Shown here: positions 51,938 to 60,692 of the stretch, piece after piece | Position numbering within the stretch: the stretch's first letter is position 1 | Layout: each line of letters opens with the position of its first letter | Assembly: GCA_050012675.1 (NCBI GenBank) | Contig: JBEKGS010000007.1 | Coordinates: forward strand, 26,169-90,168 | Length of the DNA: 64,000 nucleotides | DNA from: Fen-455 sp050012675 | GTDB taxonomy: Bacteria > Actinomycetota > Acidimicrobiia > Acidimicrobiales > Bog-793 | Direction: 5' to 3' | Made by a program: the position numbers and the translations under genes | The notes under the pieces: generated by a model | Told to the model about the DNA's origin: nothing | What the model saw: only the letters and a program-made list of their open reading frames with translations | Database searches by the model: none

Positions 51938-53182
51938 CTATCGGCCCTTTCGCGGTCGTTTGTCCCTCGAGCGAGGTTGTGACTTTGACCCACCACCTGA
52001 TCCGGCAGACCTCGACGCCTGCGGACTCGGTCTCTTCGCGGGTGTCGGGTTCCTCGAGCCGTTCTGGCTTGCCGCAGCCTTCGAGCCGTTAGTCGCGCTC
52101 CGTTTAGGTCCGTTCCCTGTCGACCTCTGTGGGGGCCCCGCCCCAGGCCGAGCTGAACCCGGACTTGCGCTCGCTTCCCGCATCCGGGCGAGAAAGCCCT
52201 TCCCGCCCGTGGAGTCTCGAGTGGCACCCTTGCTATCAGCCGTGTCAGGGCTCGGATTGAGCGCCTCTGCATGCTTGCGTTTGGTGAGCTCCTGAATAGC
52301 CTTGACGATCGTGGGGTCGTGCTTGTACATCCACTCCTGCTGACCGACGCGGAACAAGCTCGAGACGATGAAGTAGACGCCAACGCCTGCAGGAAGCGCA
52401 ATGTAGAGCACAAGGAAGATAAGCGGCATGTACTTCTGCATCTGCTGCATCTGCTGGTTCGAGGCGGCGGCCGCCGGGTTGCGGTTCGTTACCTGCCAGA
52501 TCGACACGTACTGGAGGCCGACGGCTATCAACACAAGGAGCGCGTAGGGGAGAACGTCGACCACGTGCGGCTGGTGCGTGCGCACTGAGTCCGCGAGATT
52601 GATACCGAGAACGTGCATCTGACCGTTAGCCGCGACTAGGTCCCGGTACATTCGGCTCGTTTTCGGGATGTTCTGCGGTGTCGCCTTGACCAGCAGCTTG
52701 CCGTGTACGTAGATCTTCTGGCCCTTGGCGTTGAGGACGTCGGCGGTCTTGGCAAGTCCCCTGACAACGTCGTAAAGGACGATGAGGATCGGGAACTGGA
52801 GGAACATCGGCAAACAGCCGCCCGTTGGGTTCACACCGTTCTCGCGGTAGAGCGCCATCACCTCCTCGTTCATCTTCTGGCGGAGCTCTTGCCTTTCGAG
52901 GGCTGGCATTCCGGGCTTGGGCTTGTAACGCGCCTGGATCTTCTTCATCTCCGGTGCCAGCAGCTGCATTCGCATCATGGAGCGGGCACTGGCGCGGGTA
53001 AGCGGGAAAACAACGATCATCACCGCGACCGTGAGCAGGGCGATCGCGACGGCGTAGTTGGGGATCAGCCCATAGAAGAAGGCGAGGACGTACCCAACCA
53101 GCACGAAGATGGGATGGAGAACTGTGCCGATAATGGAGGTACCGGCTTTGGCAGTGTGAGTGGTGGCGGCGCCGAACAGCAT
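51938..53182 (-). CDS. yidC: membrane protein insertase YidC
   Basis: 414 residues, short form without the large periplasmic domain. Membrane segments start ILIGTVLHPIFVLVGYVLAFFYGLI-like and LLTVAVMIVVFPLTRASARSM (with the conserved groove Arg), followed by the coiled coil LLAPEMKKIQARYKP, then NPTGGCLPMFLQFPILIVLYDVV and a later helix MPLIFLVLYIALPAGVGVYFIVSS. The last 100 residues are a basic, Ser/Pro/Gly-rich tail, likely ribosome-interacting. It works with YidD and sits in the rpmH-rnpA-yidD-yidC-jag series. Confidence 0.94.
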   Translation of the reverse strand: MLFGAATTHTAKAGTSIIGTVLHPIFVLVGYVLAFFYGLIPNYAVAIALLTVAVMIVVFPLTRASARSMMRMQLLAPEMKKIQARYKPKPGMPALERQELRQKMNEEVMALYRENGVNPTGGCLPMFLQFPILIVLYDVVRGLAKTADVLNAKGQKIYVHGKLLVKATPQNIPKTSRMYRDLVAANGQMHVLGINLADSVRTHQPHVVDVLPYALLVLIAVGLQYVSIWQVTNRNPAAAASNQQMQQMQKYMPLIFLVLYIALPAGVGVYFIVSSLFRVGQQEWMYKHDPTIVKAIQELTKRKHAEALNPSPDTADSKGATRDSTGGKGFLARMREASASPGSARPGAGPPQRSTGNGPKRSATNGSKAAASQNGSRNPTPAKRPSPQASRSAGSGGGSKSQPRSRDKRPRKGR

Positions 53183-53190
53183 CTCTGTCC

Positions 53191-53430
53191 TCAGCTTGGA
53201 ACCGGGTCGAAGCCCCGGCTACCGAATGGCCGGCAGCGGGCGACGCGCCTTAGGGCTAACCAGCTTCCGCGCAACGAGCCATGCCGCTCTATGGCCTCCA
53301 CGGCGTAGGCCGAACATGAAGGCACCAGGCGGCACGGCGACGGGCGACCGGCGCGTAACGCCTGGTAGGCGCGTAGCACCACGAGCAGCGCTCTCGCGGA
53401 CGGCGACAGCTCAGCCTTGACAGTGCTCAT
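53191..53430 (-). CDS. yidD: membrane protein insertion efficiency factor YidD
   Basis: 79 residues. Signature LVVLRAYQALRAGRPSPCRLVPSCSAYAVEAIERHGSLRGSWLALRRVARCRPF in pattern, with its three conserved cysteines and the CRFxPSCSxYA motif (here CRLVPSCSAYA). Its start overlaps the rnpA end by 4 bases, and yidC follows after 8 bases. Confidence 0.95.
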   Translation of the reverse strand: MSTVKAELSPSARALLVVLRAYQALRAGRPSPCRLVPSCSAYAVEAIERHGSLRGSWLALRRVARCRPFGSRGFDPVPS

Positions 53431-53810
53431 CGGGCGCCCGGCTGGCTGGCCCGTTGCATGGCTTCGATCACTCTAGCCCTTAGCTCTTGAAACGGAAGGT
53501 CGCGAACTCCCTGGTCAACGGCAACGAGGTAGGTCCCCGGGGAGATTGATGCCGTGTTCTCGGCCACCACCGCACGCAACCGGCGGCGGCAGAGATTGCG
53601 CTCGACGGCAGTCCCCACCTTACGGGGCACCGCAAACGCGACACGCGGGGCTTCCTCGTCCTTCGCCGCCTGTAGGAACTGCACCCGTACCGGTCCGGCG
53701 AAGACCCGTCGCCTCGAGCGGCGCAGTTCAGCAAAAACCCTACGGCCGCGCACCGGCGTTGGGCGCGCCGCATGAGACGCCCCACTGAGAACTGACAACT
53801 CACTGCCCAT
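53427..53810 (-). CDS. rnpA: ribonuclease P protein component
   Basis: 127 residues. The RNA-binding core is RVAFAVPRKVGTAVERNLCRRRLRAVVAE, the RNR-type motif of RnpA in a slightly changed form (ERNLCRRRLR). The N terminus has the FAELRRSRRRVFAGPVRVQF region. It lies 35 bases after rpmH, the usual arrangement. Confidence 0.93.
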   Translation of the reverse strand: MGSELSVLSGASHAARPTPVRGRRVFAELRRSRRRVFAGPVRVQFLQAAKDEEAPRVAFAVPRKVGTAVERNLCRRRLRAVVAENTASISPGTYLVAVDQGVRDLPFQELRARVIEAMQRASQPGAR

Positions 53811-53845
53811 TGTTCTATGAGTATCTGGAGGGTGTCGCGCGGTTG

Positions 53846-53980
53846 TTAAGCCGACAGCCGGACGCGTCCGCGGCGGCGGCGCGCTTTTAGGACCGCGCGG
53901 CCCGCGCGTGTCGCCATCCGATGGCGGAAACCATGTCGTTTCGACCTCTTGCGGGTGTTGGGTTGGAACGTCCGCTTCAT
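53846..53980 (-). CDS. rpmH: 50S ribosomal protein L34
   Basis: 44 residues, starting MKRTFQPNTRKRSKRHGFRHR and ending with the basic tail VLKARRRRGRVRLSA, which covers the whole L34 signature. The frame is open for 26 more codons upstream, but that part is not L34-like. First gene of the minus-strand series that leads away from the origin. Confidence 0.97.
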   Translation of the reverse strand: MKRTFQPNTRKRSKRHGFRHRMATRAGRAVLKARRRRGRVRLSA

Positions 53981-54290
53981 CTCAGCCTCGTTTCGTCGTT
54001 CCGGTGCCGCGCGTGGTGATGTCTCCCGACGCGGCGACGGTCCAGTGGGCAGGTGCAATCGACCCGCCTAGATGACCTCTGCATCTGGCGCGCGAAAACA
54101 CGGGTCCACCAGACGGCAGGGACCGGCCGGGGTAATTTAGCGCACGATCCGGCCTATGACCAAGCGGCGGCCCCGAGGCAAGCATCGCACGGGCGCTGTA
54201 CGATTCGCCTCACACCCTGCGAGCTCGCCCCGCCGTCCACACCTGTGGATGCTGGTGTGGAGAACTTCTTGACCGGAGGGCCTCGAGCTG
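53981..54290. other. rpmH-dnaA intergenic region with divergent promoters and weak DnaA boxes
   Basis: A 310-base gap with no gene. Near its right end two imperfect DnaA boxes face each other: CCGTCCACA (54233-54241) and TGTGGATGC (54244-54252), each two bases off consensus. A short AT-rich island (TAATTTAG, about 54132-54140) stands out in GC-rich surroundings and may be part of the dnaA promoter. The better origin signals are in the dnaA-dnaN gap. Confidence 0.55.
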
Positions 54291-55706
54291 GTGACAGAAG
54301 CACAGCAACTGTGGAATGACTGTTCGGACGCTCTGCGTTCGCAAGTGTCTGAAGCGACTTGGCGCGCCTGGTTCTCCGCTATTCGGCCCGTGGCGGTGAC
54401 AAACGGGATACTGGTTCTCTCAGTGCCGAGTGGTGTAGTGCGAGACCGTCTTGAGGGGCGATTCCGGGGTCTGGTGCACGATGCTCTTCTGGACAGCTCG
54501 GGCAAAGAGGTTCCGTTCCGCTTCGACGTACAAATCGACGACCCAGCGCCAGAAGAAGTCCTGACAAACAGAGAGCTCGCTCAACTGAATGGCGAAGAGC
54601 AGGTCGTGTCCGCTGTTCAGCACAACGCGGGGAGGACCTTTCCGGCCCGCCCTAAGGACGGGTCGAGTGCGGATGACGTACCGCTGAATCCGAAGTACAC
54701 CTTCGATGCTTTCGTCACCGGTCCTTCGAACCGCTTCGCTCATGCTGCCGCACTTTCTGTGGCCGAAGCGCCTGCTCGCTCGTACAACCCGCTGTTCGTG
54801 TACGGAGCAGCCGGCCTAGGCAAGACTCACCTGCTCCAGGCAGTCGGAAACTACGTGCGCGAGAACTTCACCCGCATGAGGGTTCGCTACGTATCGACCG
54901 AGACCTTCATGAATGAGTTCGTCGAAACGCTTCGCGCAAAAGATGACATGGGGGCGTTTCGCAGGCGTTATCGCGAATGTGATCTTCTTCTCATCGACGA
55001 CGTCCAGTTCATGGACAAGAAGGAGTCGCTGCAAGAAGAGCTCTTCCATACCTTCAATTCCCTCTACGGCTCCTCCAAGCAGATCGTCCTCACCTCTGAT
55101 CGAGCTCCGCGCGCGATCGCAACTCTGGAGGACCGTCTCCGTAGCAGACTCTTGTCTGGGCTTACAACCGACATCCAGCCTCCTGAGCTGGAAACTCGTA
55201 TCGCAATCCTGCGCACCAAGGCCGAGCATGAGCATGCTGTCGTAAGTGACGACGTACTGGACCTCATCGCCACGAAGGTGAAGGAGAACATCCGAGAGCT
55301 CGAGGGCGCCCTCATCCGTGTCACCGCTTACGCCAGCTTGAACCGTCAGATGCTCACACGCGAGCTCGCCGAGTTCGTCCTGGCCGATTTTGTCGGTTCG
55401 AAACAGCCAAGGCAGATCACCGCCGGCCAGATACTCGAGATCAGTGCCCGGCACTTCGGTTTCAGCGTGGAGGAACTGATCGGCCCGAGCCGACGCCGTC
55501 CTCTCGTGATCGCTCGACAGATCGCGATGTACCTGTTTCGCGAACTCACCGACTTCAGCTACCCGGCAATCGGCCGGGAATTCAGTGACCGGGATCACAC
55601 CACTGTTATCCACGCCGTCGAAAAGATCTCTGCTCTCATGAAGGAGCGTCGACAGGTATATGACCAGGTCACAGAGCTGAGCGTCCAAATCAAGAACGGT
55701 TTATGA
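54291..55706 (+). CDS. dnaA: chromosomal replication initiator DnaA
   Basis: 471 residues. Domain I begins LWNDCSDALRSQVSEATWRAWF. Domain III has YTFDAFVTGPSNRFAHAAALSV, Walker A VYGAAGLGKTHLLQAVGNYV, Walker B LLLIDDVQFMDKKE and sensor II. Domain IV ends with the DnaA-box-binding signature REFSDRDHTTVIHAVEKI. Domain II is short compared with Streptomyces. The GTG at 54291 starts domain I exactly; no earlier start gives homologous sequence. Confidence 0.97.
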   Translation: MTEAQQLWNDCSDALRSQVSEATWRAWFSAIRPVAVTNGILVLSVPSGVVRDRLEGRFRGLVHDALLDSSGKEVPFRFDVQIDDPAPEEVLTNRELAQLNGEEQVVSAVQHNAGRTFPARPKDGSSADDVPLNPKYTFDAFVTGPSNRFAHAAALSVAEAPARSYNPLFVYGAAGLGKTHLLQAVGNYVRENFTRMRVRYVSTETFMNEFVETLRAKDDMGAFRRRYRECDLLLIDDVQFMDKKESLQEELFHTFNSLYGSSKQIVLTSDRAPRAIATLEDRLRSRLLSGLTTDIQPPELETRIAILRTKAEHEHAVVSDDVLDLIATKVKENIRELEGALIRVTAYASLNRQMLTRELAEFVLADFVGSKQPRQITAGQILEISARHFGFSVEELIGPSRRRPLVIARQIAMYLFRELTDFSYPAIGREFSDRDHTTVIHAVEKISALMKERRQVYDQVTELSVQIKNGL

Positions 55707-55914
55707 TCTGTGGATAACACACTTGTAACAGGGGATTACCTGCCTGTCAGTCCCCAGGTGCTCGCGCCCACGAACGACAGGCTGTGCGATCGGAGGATAA
55801 CCCCGTCAAGGGTGCAACCCTTCCGAACAGGGAGAAGCCTGGGCTATCCACAATCCCCAGGACCTACTACTCCTGTTCTCTTTTTTCTCTAATTCGAAAG
55901 GAGTAGAGCATTCC
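55707..55914. other. oriC: chromosomal origin, oriC, with DnaA boxes, CTA trinucleotides and AT-rich element
   Basis: Starting 3 bases after the dnaA stop there is a perfect DnaA box TGTGGATAA (55709-55717, reverse orientation) and a weak one GGAGGATAA (55792-55800). A near-perfect box CTATCCACA is at 55844-55852. After an 11-base GC-rich spacer come CTA CTA CTC (55864-55872) and then a T/C-rich AT-richer run (about 55876-55895). This order (box, GC spacer, CTA repeats, AT-rich) is that of the DnaA-trio unwinding module. The dnaN ribosome-binding site AAAGGAG is at 55897-55903. Confidence 0.85.
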
Positions 55915-57039
55915 GTGAAGTTCCGTGCCGATCGTGACACCCTTCTCGAGACCTTCGTCACAGCTTCGAGGGCGACAAGCACCCGTTCCGGACCAAGCTT
56001 CGGCATCTCCGGGTTGAAGCTTCATCTGCGTGGGCAACATCTTGAGGTATGCGGGTCGGATCCCGATCTTGTGATCGAAGCCCGTTGCGAAGTCGCCGGC
56101 GATGCCGACGGAACAGTTCTCGTGCCCTCGCGGCTCGTGGTCGACATAGTGCGTTCCTTCGAGCCTGGAGCTGTGACGGTGGTAGCCGGCGAAGAGGACG
56201 TTCGTTTCTCGTCGGGACGTGCCGAGTTTCTCGTCAGGGTCGCCATCGGCGCCGAGATCACACGTCTTGGAGTGCCGGAACAGGAAGGGATAGAGATCCC
56301 AGGTGCTGTTTTTGCCGATGGGCTCCGCCAGGTAGTCCGGGCGGCACTCGTCGACGATTCACGGGCGCCACAGCTCACGGGCGTGCTCATGGTAGCGACG
56401 GAGGCAGGCCTGAGGTTGATTGCCACGGACTCCTATCGTCTTGCCTTTCGTGACTTCGCGGGCATGACTGTTGTGGAGCCGGGTGGCCAGGTGCTCGTCC
56501 CCGCCAAGGCACTCGCCGAGGTTCAACGCTTGGCTGCCGGTGGCAAGGCGGACGGCAATCGGACGATCATCTTCCGTCACAGCGATCTGGATGCTGTTTT
56601 TGACCTCGATGACGTGCGCATCACCACTCGCCTTCTTCGTGGTCAGTTCCCGGAGGTCGAGCGGCTCATTCCCGCTTCTTACGCGTACCACCTGCGCGTC
56701 GCCCGCGACGATCTCGAAGCCGCGCTAAAAAGGGTCCGGTTGGTGGTCAGAGACACCAAGGATGCCACGACGCCTGTGAGACTCGCGCTTCACTCGGGCG
56801 GGGTCGACCTCACTGTGCTCACACCCGAGAGTGGCCGGGCCGAAGAGAGCGTCGAAGGGGATTTCGAGGGCGACGATCTGACGGTGGCGTTCAACCCGGG
56901 GTACCTACTGGACGGAGTTGAAGCCGTTCGAGCGGACACCTTGATCCTGGAAGTGAATGATCCAGGTAAGCCGGCCTTGGTACGAGGTGAGGGTGAAGAC
57001 GAGTACCGCTATCTCTTGATGCCAGTGAAGGTGTCCTGA
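55915..57039 (+). CDS. dnaN: DNA polymerase III beta sliding clamp
   Basis: 374 residues, normal length. Begins MKFRADRDTLLETFVTASRATSTR, continues FGISGLKLHLRGQHLEVCGSDPDL, then LRLIATDSYRLAFRDF and the closing EYRYLLMPVKVS, which forms the peptide-binding pocket and the conserved C-terminal M-P-x-x-x. GTG start with AAAGGAG 11 bases upstream. Confidence 0.97.
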   Translation: MKFRADRDTLLETFVTASRATSTRSGPSFGISGLKLHLRGQHLEVCGSDPDLVIEARCEVAGDADGTVLVPSRLVVDIVRSFEPGAVTVVAGEEDVRFSSGRAEFLVRVAIGAEITRLGVPEQEGIEIPGAVFADGLRQVVRAALVDDSRAPQLTGVLMVATEAGLRLIATDSYRLAFRDFAGMTVVEPGGQVLVPAKALAEVQRLAAGGKADGNRTIIFRHSDLDAVFDLDDVRITTRLLRGQFPEVERLIPASYAYHLRVARDDLEAALKRVRLVVRDTKDATTPVRLALHSGGVDLTVLTPESGRAEESVEGDFEGDDLTVAFNPGYLLDGVEAVRADTLILEVNDPGKPALVRGEGEDEYRYLLMPVKVS

Positions 57040-57059
57040 GACCAAAACAGGAAGTCGGC

Positions 57060-58145
57060 ATGAACGAGACCGTGATACTCCGGCTCGAGCTGCGCGACTT
57101 CCGCAACCTCAAGACTGTCGACTTCTGTCCCTCGTCCGATGGGTTGACGGTCATACAAGGCGAAAACGGAGCCGGGAAATCCAGCCTCCTCGAAGCCATC
57201 GTGTACAGCTCGACGCTCCAGTCCTTCAGGGGCGCCCCCCGTGAGGCCATCGTTCGCCAGGGCGCCCCCGGGGCATTCGTGCGCTGTGACGTCCAGTCAG
57301 GTAGGCGCAAAGTCGAGGTCGAGGTCGAGGTCGTCCCTGGTCGGCGCGATCGAGCCTGGCACAACGGGCAGAGGGTGCCCGGAACGCGCGGGCTTCTCGA
57401 GGTGCTCCGGACCACACTTTTCACGCCGGACGACCTTGCCCTGGTCAAAGGTTCCCCGAGCGGCCGACGCGATTTCGTCGACGACGTACTCACGAAGTCC
57501 TATCCCCGACTAGGGGCTGACCGTTCAGGGTTGGACCGCGTGCTGCGGCATCGCAACGCGCTACTACGCCAGCTCGGTGGGCGTCTCGATTCCGAAGCGG
57601 CAACGACTCTCGATATCTGGGACGACCGGTTGGCACAGGTAGGGGAGCGCCTCGCCAATTCCCGCGCCGAGCTTGTGGAGGCGATGTCGCCCTACGCCGC
57701 CGAAGCGTTCTCAATCCTTGCTGCTCAAGCCGGCAGTTTCACCATGCGCTATGTCCGTTCCTGGGACGGGACCTTGAGCGAGGCTCTTGCATCAGCGCGC
57801 CGCGAAGATCTGAGGAGGGCAACGACGACAGTCGGACCGCAGCGCGACGACGTCGAAATTGAGGCTGGCAGTCTCGACGCCCGCACCAGGCTTTCGCAAG
57901 GCCGTCAGCGTTGCGTCGCCCTCTCACTTCGCCTTTCGAGCCATCGCCTCATGACTGCAATCACAGGAACGACGCCGGTGCTCCTATTGGATGACGCGTT
58001 TTCCGAGCTGGACGAGGGTACCGCCCGAGCGCTTGTAGGTGAGCTGCCCGGCGGACAGGCTCTCTTGACTACGGCCGGAGAATTGCCACCGGGGGCAGCC
58101 CCCAGGCTCGTTGCTCGCCTTGTCGACGGTAGGCTCGACAAGTGA
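57060..58145 (+). CDS. recF: DNA replication and repair protein RecF
   Basis: 361 residues. An SMC-like ATPase that loads RecA at gaps. Walker A: LTVIQGENGAGKSSLLEAIVYSS. Signature: RLSQGRQRCVALSLRLSSHRLM. Walker B: VLLLDDAFSELDEGTARALV. The N terminus RLELRDFRNLKTVDF is diagnostic. It overlaps the DUF721/DciA start by 4 bases. Confidence 0.96.
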   Translation: MNETVILRLELRDFRNLKTVDFCPSSDGLTVIQGENGAGKSSLLEAIVYSSTLQSFRGAPREAIVRQGAPGAFVRCDVQSGRRKVEVEVEVVPGRRDRAWHNGQRVPGTRGLLEVLRTTLFTPDDLALVKGSPSGRRDFVDDVLTKSYPRLGADRSGLDRVLRHRNALLRQLGGRLDSEAATTLDIWDDRLAQVGERLANSRAELVEAMSPYAAEAFSILAAQAGSFTMRYVRSWDGTLSEALASARREDLRRATTTVGPQRDDVEIEAGSLDARTRLSQGRQRCVALSLRLSSHRLMTAITGTTPVLLLDDAFSELDEGTARALVGELPGGQALLTTAGELPPGAAPRLVARLVDGRLDK

Positions 58146-58525
58146 GCCGTCGCTGGGCGCAGCCTGATCGCGTACCTCGGCCGTCGCCGGCGAGTGACTA
58201 TGACGGCTCGCAAACAGAGACGGACCCGACAGTGCCGATCGGCGCCGCGGTTGACCGGTTGCTCCGCCAACGCGGCATGGAGGACGCTCTGGTCCTCGGG
58301 CGCGTTGCTAGCTGCTGGGAGGACGTCGTTGGTCCCGAAGTCGCCCGCCAGGTACGCCCGCAACTGGTTCGCGCGGGCGAGCTCGTGGTCTCGGCGGACC
58401 ATCCCGCCTGGGCGACCGAGCTTGAGCTTGCAAGCCCCGCGATTCTGGAACGCCTCGCCAAAGAACTAGGCGATATGGCCCCAAAGCGCCTAAGAGTACG
58501 TGTGGCACCCGGCTCGCCCAGGTAG
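58142..58525 (+). CDS. dciA: DUF721 / DciA-like protein (helicase-loader family)
   Basis: 127 residues. The conserved core is IGAAVDRLLRQRGMEDALVLGRVASCWEDVVGPEVARQVRPQLVRAGELVVSADHPAWATELELASPAILERLAKEL, the DUF721 pattern (W-x-D-V-V-G, H-P-A-W-A). DciA proteins load the DnaB helicase in bacteria that lack DnaC or DnaI; neither is seen here, and dnaB lies elsewhere in this window. The GTG start overlaps recF by 4 bases, so it belongs to the dnaN-recF operon. Confidence 0.88.
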   Translation: MSRRWAQPDRVPRPSPASDYDGSQTETDPTVPIGAAVDRLLRQRGMEDALVLGRVASCWEDVVGPEVARQVRPQLVRAGELVVSADHPAWATELELASPAILERLAKELGDMAPKRLRVRVAPGSPR

Positions 58526-58613
58526 ACTGTAGGCATCGTCGGGAGTCGTACCCGCCTCCGTCAAGGGTCCATCTCCGGCCTGGTTCGTCCGCCATCGTTG
58601 GAAGGTCGCGCCT

Positions 58614-60620
58614 ATGGGCTTGGACAGCGGTAAGGGAACTGGTACCGAACGACCCAACGACATGGATTACGAGAAGGAGTACAACGACGTGGTTCCAAAG
58701 CCGGTGGCCCCCGCTTCCTACGAGGCGGAGGACATCACTGTGCTCGAGGGTCTGGAGCCTGTCCGGTTACGACCGGGTATGTTCATCGGCTCGACCGGGC
58801 CCACTGGACTGCACCATCTGATCTGGGAAGTCGTCGACAACTCCGTCGACGAGGCGATGGCAGGCTTCTGCACCCGCATCGAGGTGACGCTGCTCGCGAA
58901 CGGCGGTTGTCGAGTGGTCGACAACGGTAGAGGCATCCCCGTCGAGCCGATCCCTGGCTATCCGGACAAGACAGCAGCTGAGGTCGTGCTCACCGTTCTG
59001 CACGCCGGCGGCAAGTTCGGGGGCTCGGGTTACAAGGTCTCCGGTGGACTTCACGGAGTTGGCGTATCTGTCGTGAATGCCTTGTCGAAAAGGCTTGTAC
59101 TTGAGATCGACCGCGGTGGCAACAGGCACCGAATGGAGTTTGCCGACGGTGGCAGACCGGAGGGCCCACTTGAGATCGTCGGGTCGTCACCGAGGGGCCG
59201 GACAGGCACGCTGGTGACTTTCTGGCCGGATCCCACCATATTCGAAGAGACCGAATTCAGGGCTCAGACCGTGCTCGAGCGGCTACAAGTCATGGCGTTT
59301 CTCAACAAAGGTCTCGAGATCCGTTTCAAAGACGAGCGCCCAGAGCATCAGGCCGAGGAGACCTATCGCTACACGGGTGGCATCGTCGACTATGTGAAAC
59401 ACCTCAACGCCTCAAAGGAGTCCCTCTTCCGGAAAGTGGCCTCCTTCTTGCAGGCGGAGCCCGACCAGGAGGTCGAAGTCGCCCTGCAGTGGAACACCGG
59501 TTATTACGAGAGCATCTACTCGTACGCGAACGGCATTGCGACCGGTGAAGGAGGCATGCACGAGGAGGGTTTCAAGAAGGGCCTCACGAACGTAGTCAAC
59601 AAGTTCGCCCGACAGCGCAACTTGGTCAAGGAATCCGGGGACAATCTCACCGGCGAGGACATCCGCGAAGGACTCACAGCGATTGTGTCAGTCAGGATGA
59701 CTAGTCCTCAGTTCGAAGGGCAGACCAAGGCGAAGCTGGGCAATGTCTCGATTCGGTCTCTCGTCGAGAAGGCCACGAACGACAAGCTCGCAGAATGGAT
59801 GGAGGAGAACCCGAAAGAAGCGAGCCAGATAGTCCAGAAGGCCTTGCTGGCGCAGCGCGCCCGCGTTGCCGCGCGCCAAGCGCGCGATCTCACCCGGCGC
59901 AAGAACGCTTTGGACGGGGCAGGCCTTCCGGGCAAGCTCGTCGATTGCTCGTCACGAGACCCGCGCGAATCGGAGCTGTTTATTGTCGAAGGTCTGTCGG
60001 CGCTTGGAACTGCACAGGATGCGCGAAATCCTCGGACACAGGCGATTTTGCCCCTCAGAGGCAAGATCCTGAACGTCGAGAAGGCCCGCGTCGACAAGAT
60101 GCTTAAGAATGCCGAGATCCAGGCCCTGATCCTCGCGATCGGTGCGGGCGTGGCGGAGGATTTCGATCTTGCCAAGATCCGGTACCACAAGGTGATCCTG
60201 CTTGCTGACGCGGATGTCGATGGTTCTCATATACGAACTCTCCTCTTGACCTTTTTCATGCGGCAGATGAAGGCGTTGATTGAGGCAGGGCACGTGTTCG
60301 TGGCGCAGCCGCCTTTGTACTCCACCCTTGTAGGCAACTCGAAGGTTTATCTGAAAGACGACATCGAGAAGGCGCGGTTCGTCGGGGAGCACCCGAATCA
60401 CACAAAGGAGTTCCAACGCCTGAAGGGTCTCGGTGAGATGGATTTCACTGAACTGAGGGACACCACGATCGACCCCAGCCTCCGGTCGCTCCTGCAAGTA
60501 ACAATGGAGCAGGCCTCTATCGCTGATGACATCTGCTCGATCCTCATGGGCGATGAGGTCGACGCGCGTCGCTCTTACATCCAAACCCACGCCAAGGACG
60601 TTCGCTTCCTGGACATCTGA
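58614..60620 (+). CDS. gyrB: DNA gyrase subunit B
   Basis: 668 residues; ATPase subunit. GHKL domain: LEGLEPVRLRPGMFIGSTG, WEVVDNSVDEAMAGF, VVDNGRGIPVEP, GGLHGVGVSVVNALS. TOPRIM domain: FIVEGLSALGTAQDARNPRTQ, ILPLRGKILNVEKAR, LLADADVDGSHIRTLLLTFF. The C terminus has the usual RSYIQTHAKDVRFLDI. The first TOPRIM motif departs from the standard EGDSAGGSAK: the Asp after EG is Leu461 (codon 59994-59996) and GG is LG. The catalytic Glu is kept. ATG 58662 is an alternative start. Confidence 0.95.
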   Translation: MGLDSGKGTGTERPNDMDYEKEYNDVVPKPVAPASYEAEDITVLEGLEPVRLRPGMFIGSTGPTGLHHLIWEVVDNSVDEAMAGFCTRIEVTLLANGGCRVVDNGRGIPVEPIPGYPDKTAAEVVLTVLHAGGKFGGSGYKVSGGLHGVGVSVVNALSKRLVLEIDRGGNRHRMEFADGGRPEGPLEIVGSSPRGRTGTLVTFWPDPTIFEETEFRAQTVLERLQVMAFLNKGLEIRFKDERPEHQAEETYRYTGGIVDYVKHLNASKESLFRKVASFLQAEPDQEVEVALQWNTGYYESIYSYANGIATGEGGMHEEGFKKGLTNVVNKFARQRNLVKESGDNLTGEDIREGLTAIVSVRMTSPQFEGQTKAKLGNVSIRSLVEKATNDKLAEWMEENPKEASQIVQKALLAQRARVAARQARDLTRRKNALDGAGLPGKLVDCSSRDPRESELFIVEGLSALGTAQDARNPRTQAILPLRGKILNVEKARVDKMLKNAEIQALILAIGAGVAEDFDLAKIRYHKVILLADADVDGSHIRTLLLTFFMRQMKALIEAGHVFVAQPPLYSTLVGNSKVYLKDDIEKARFVGEHPNHTKEFQRLKGLGEMDFTELRDTTIDPSLRSLLQVTMEQASIADDICSILMGDEVDARRSYIQTHAKDVRFLDI

Positions 60621-60692
60621 TTCTTGGCGCCACCCGGCCGGTCTCGGGACGACGCCCCAAATTCAAGACAAGTAGCGGAGGCACTCCGGTTC

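Noticed and set aside
60624..60692. TTG-initiated extension of gyrA
   Set aside because: No ribosome-binding site before 60624, and GyrA homology starts well after the ATG at 60693.
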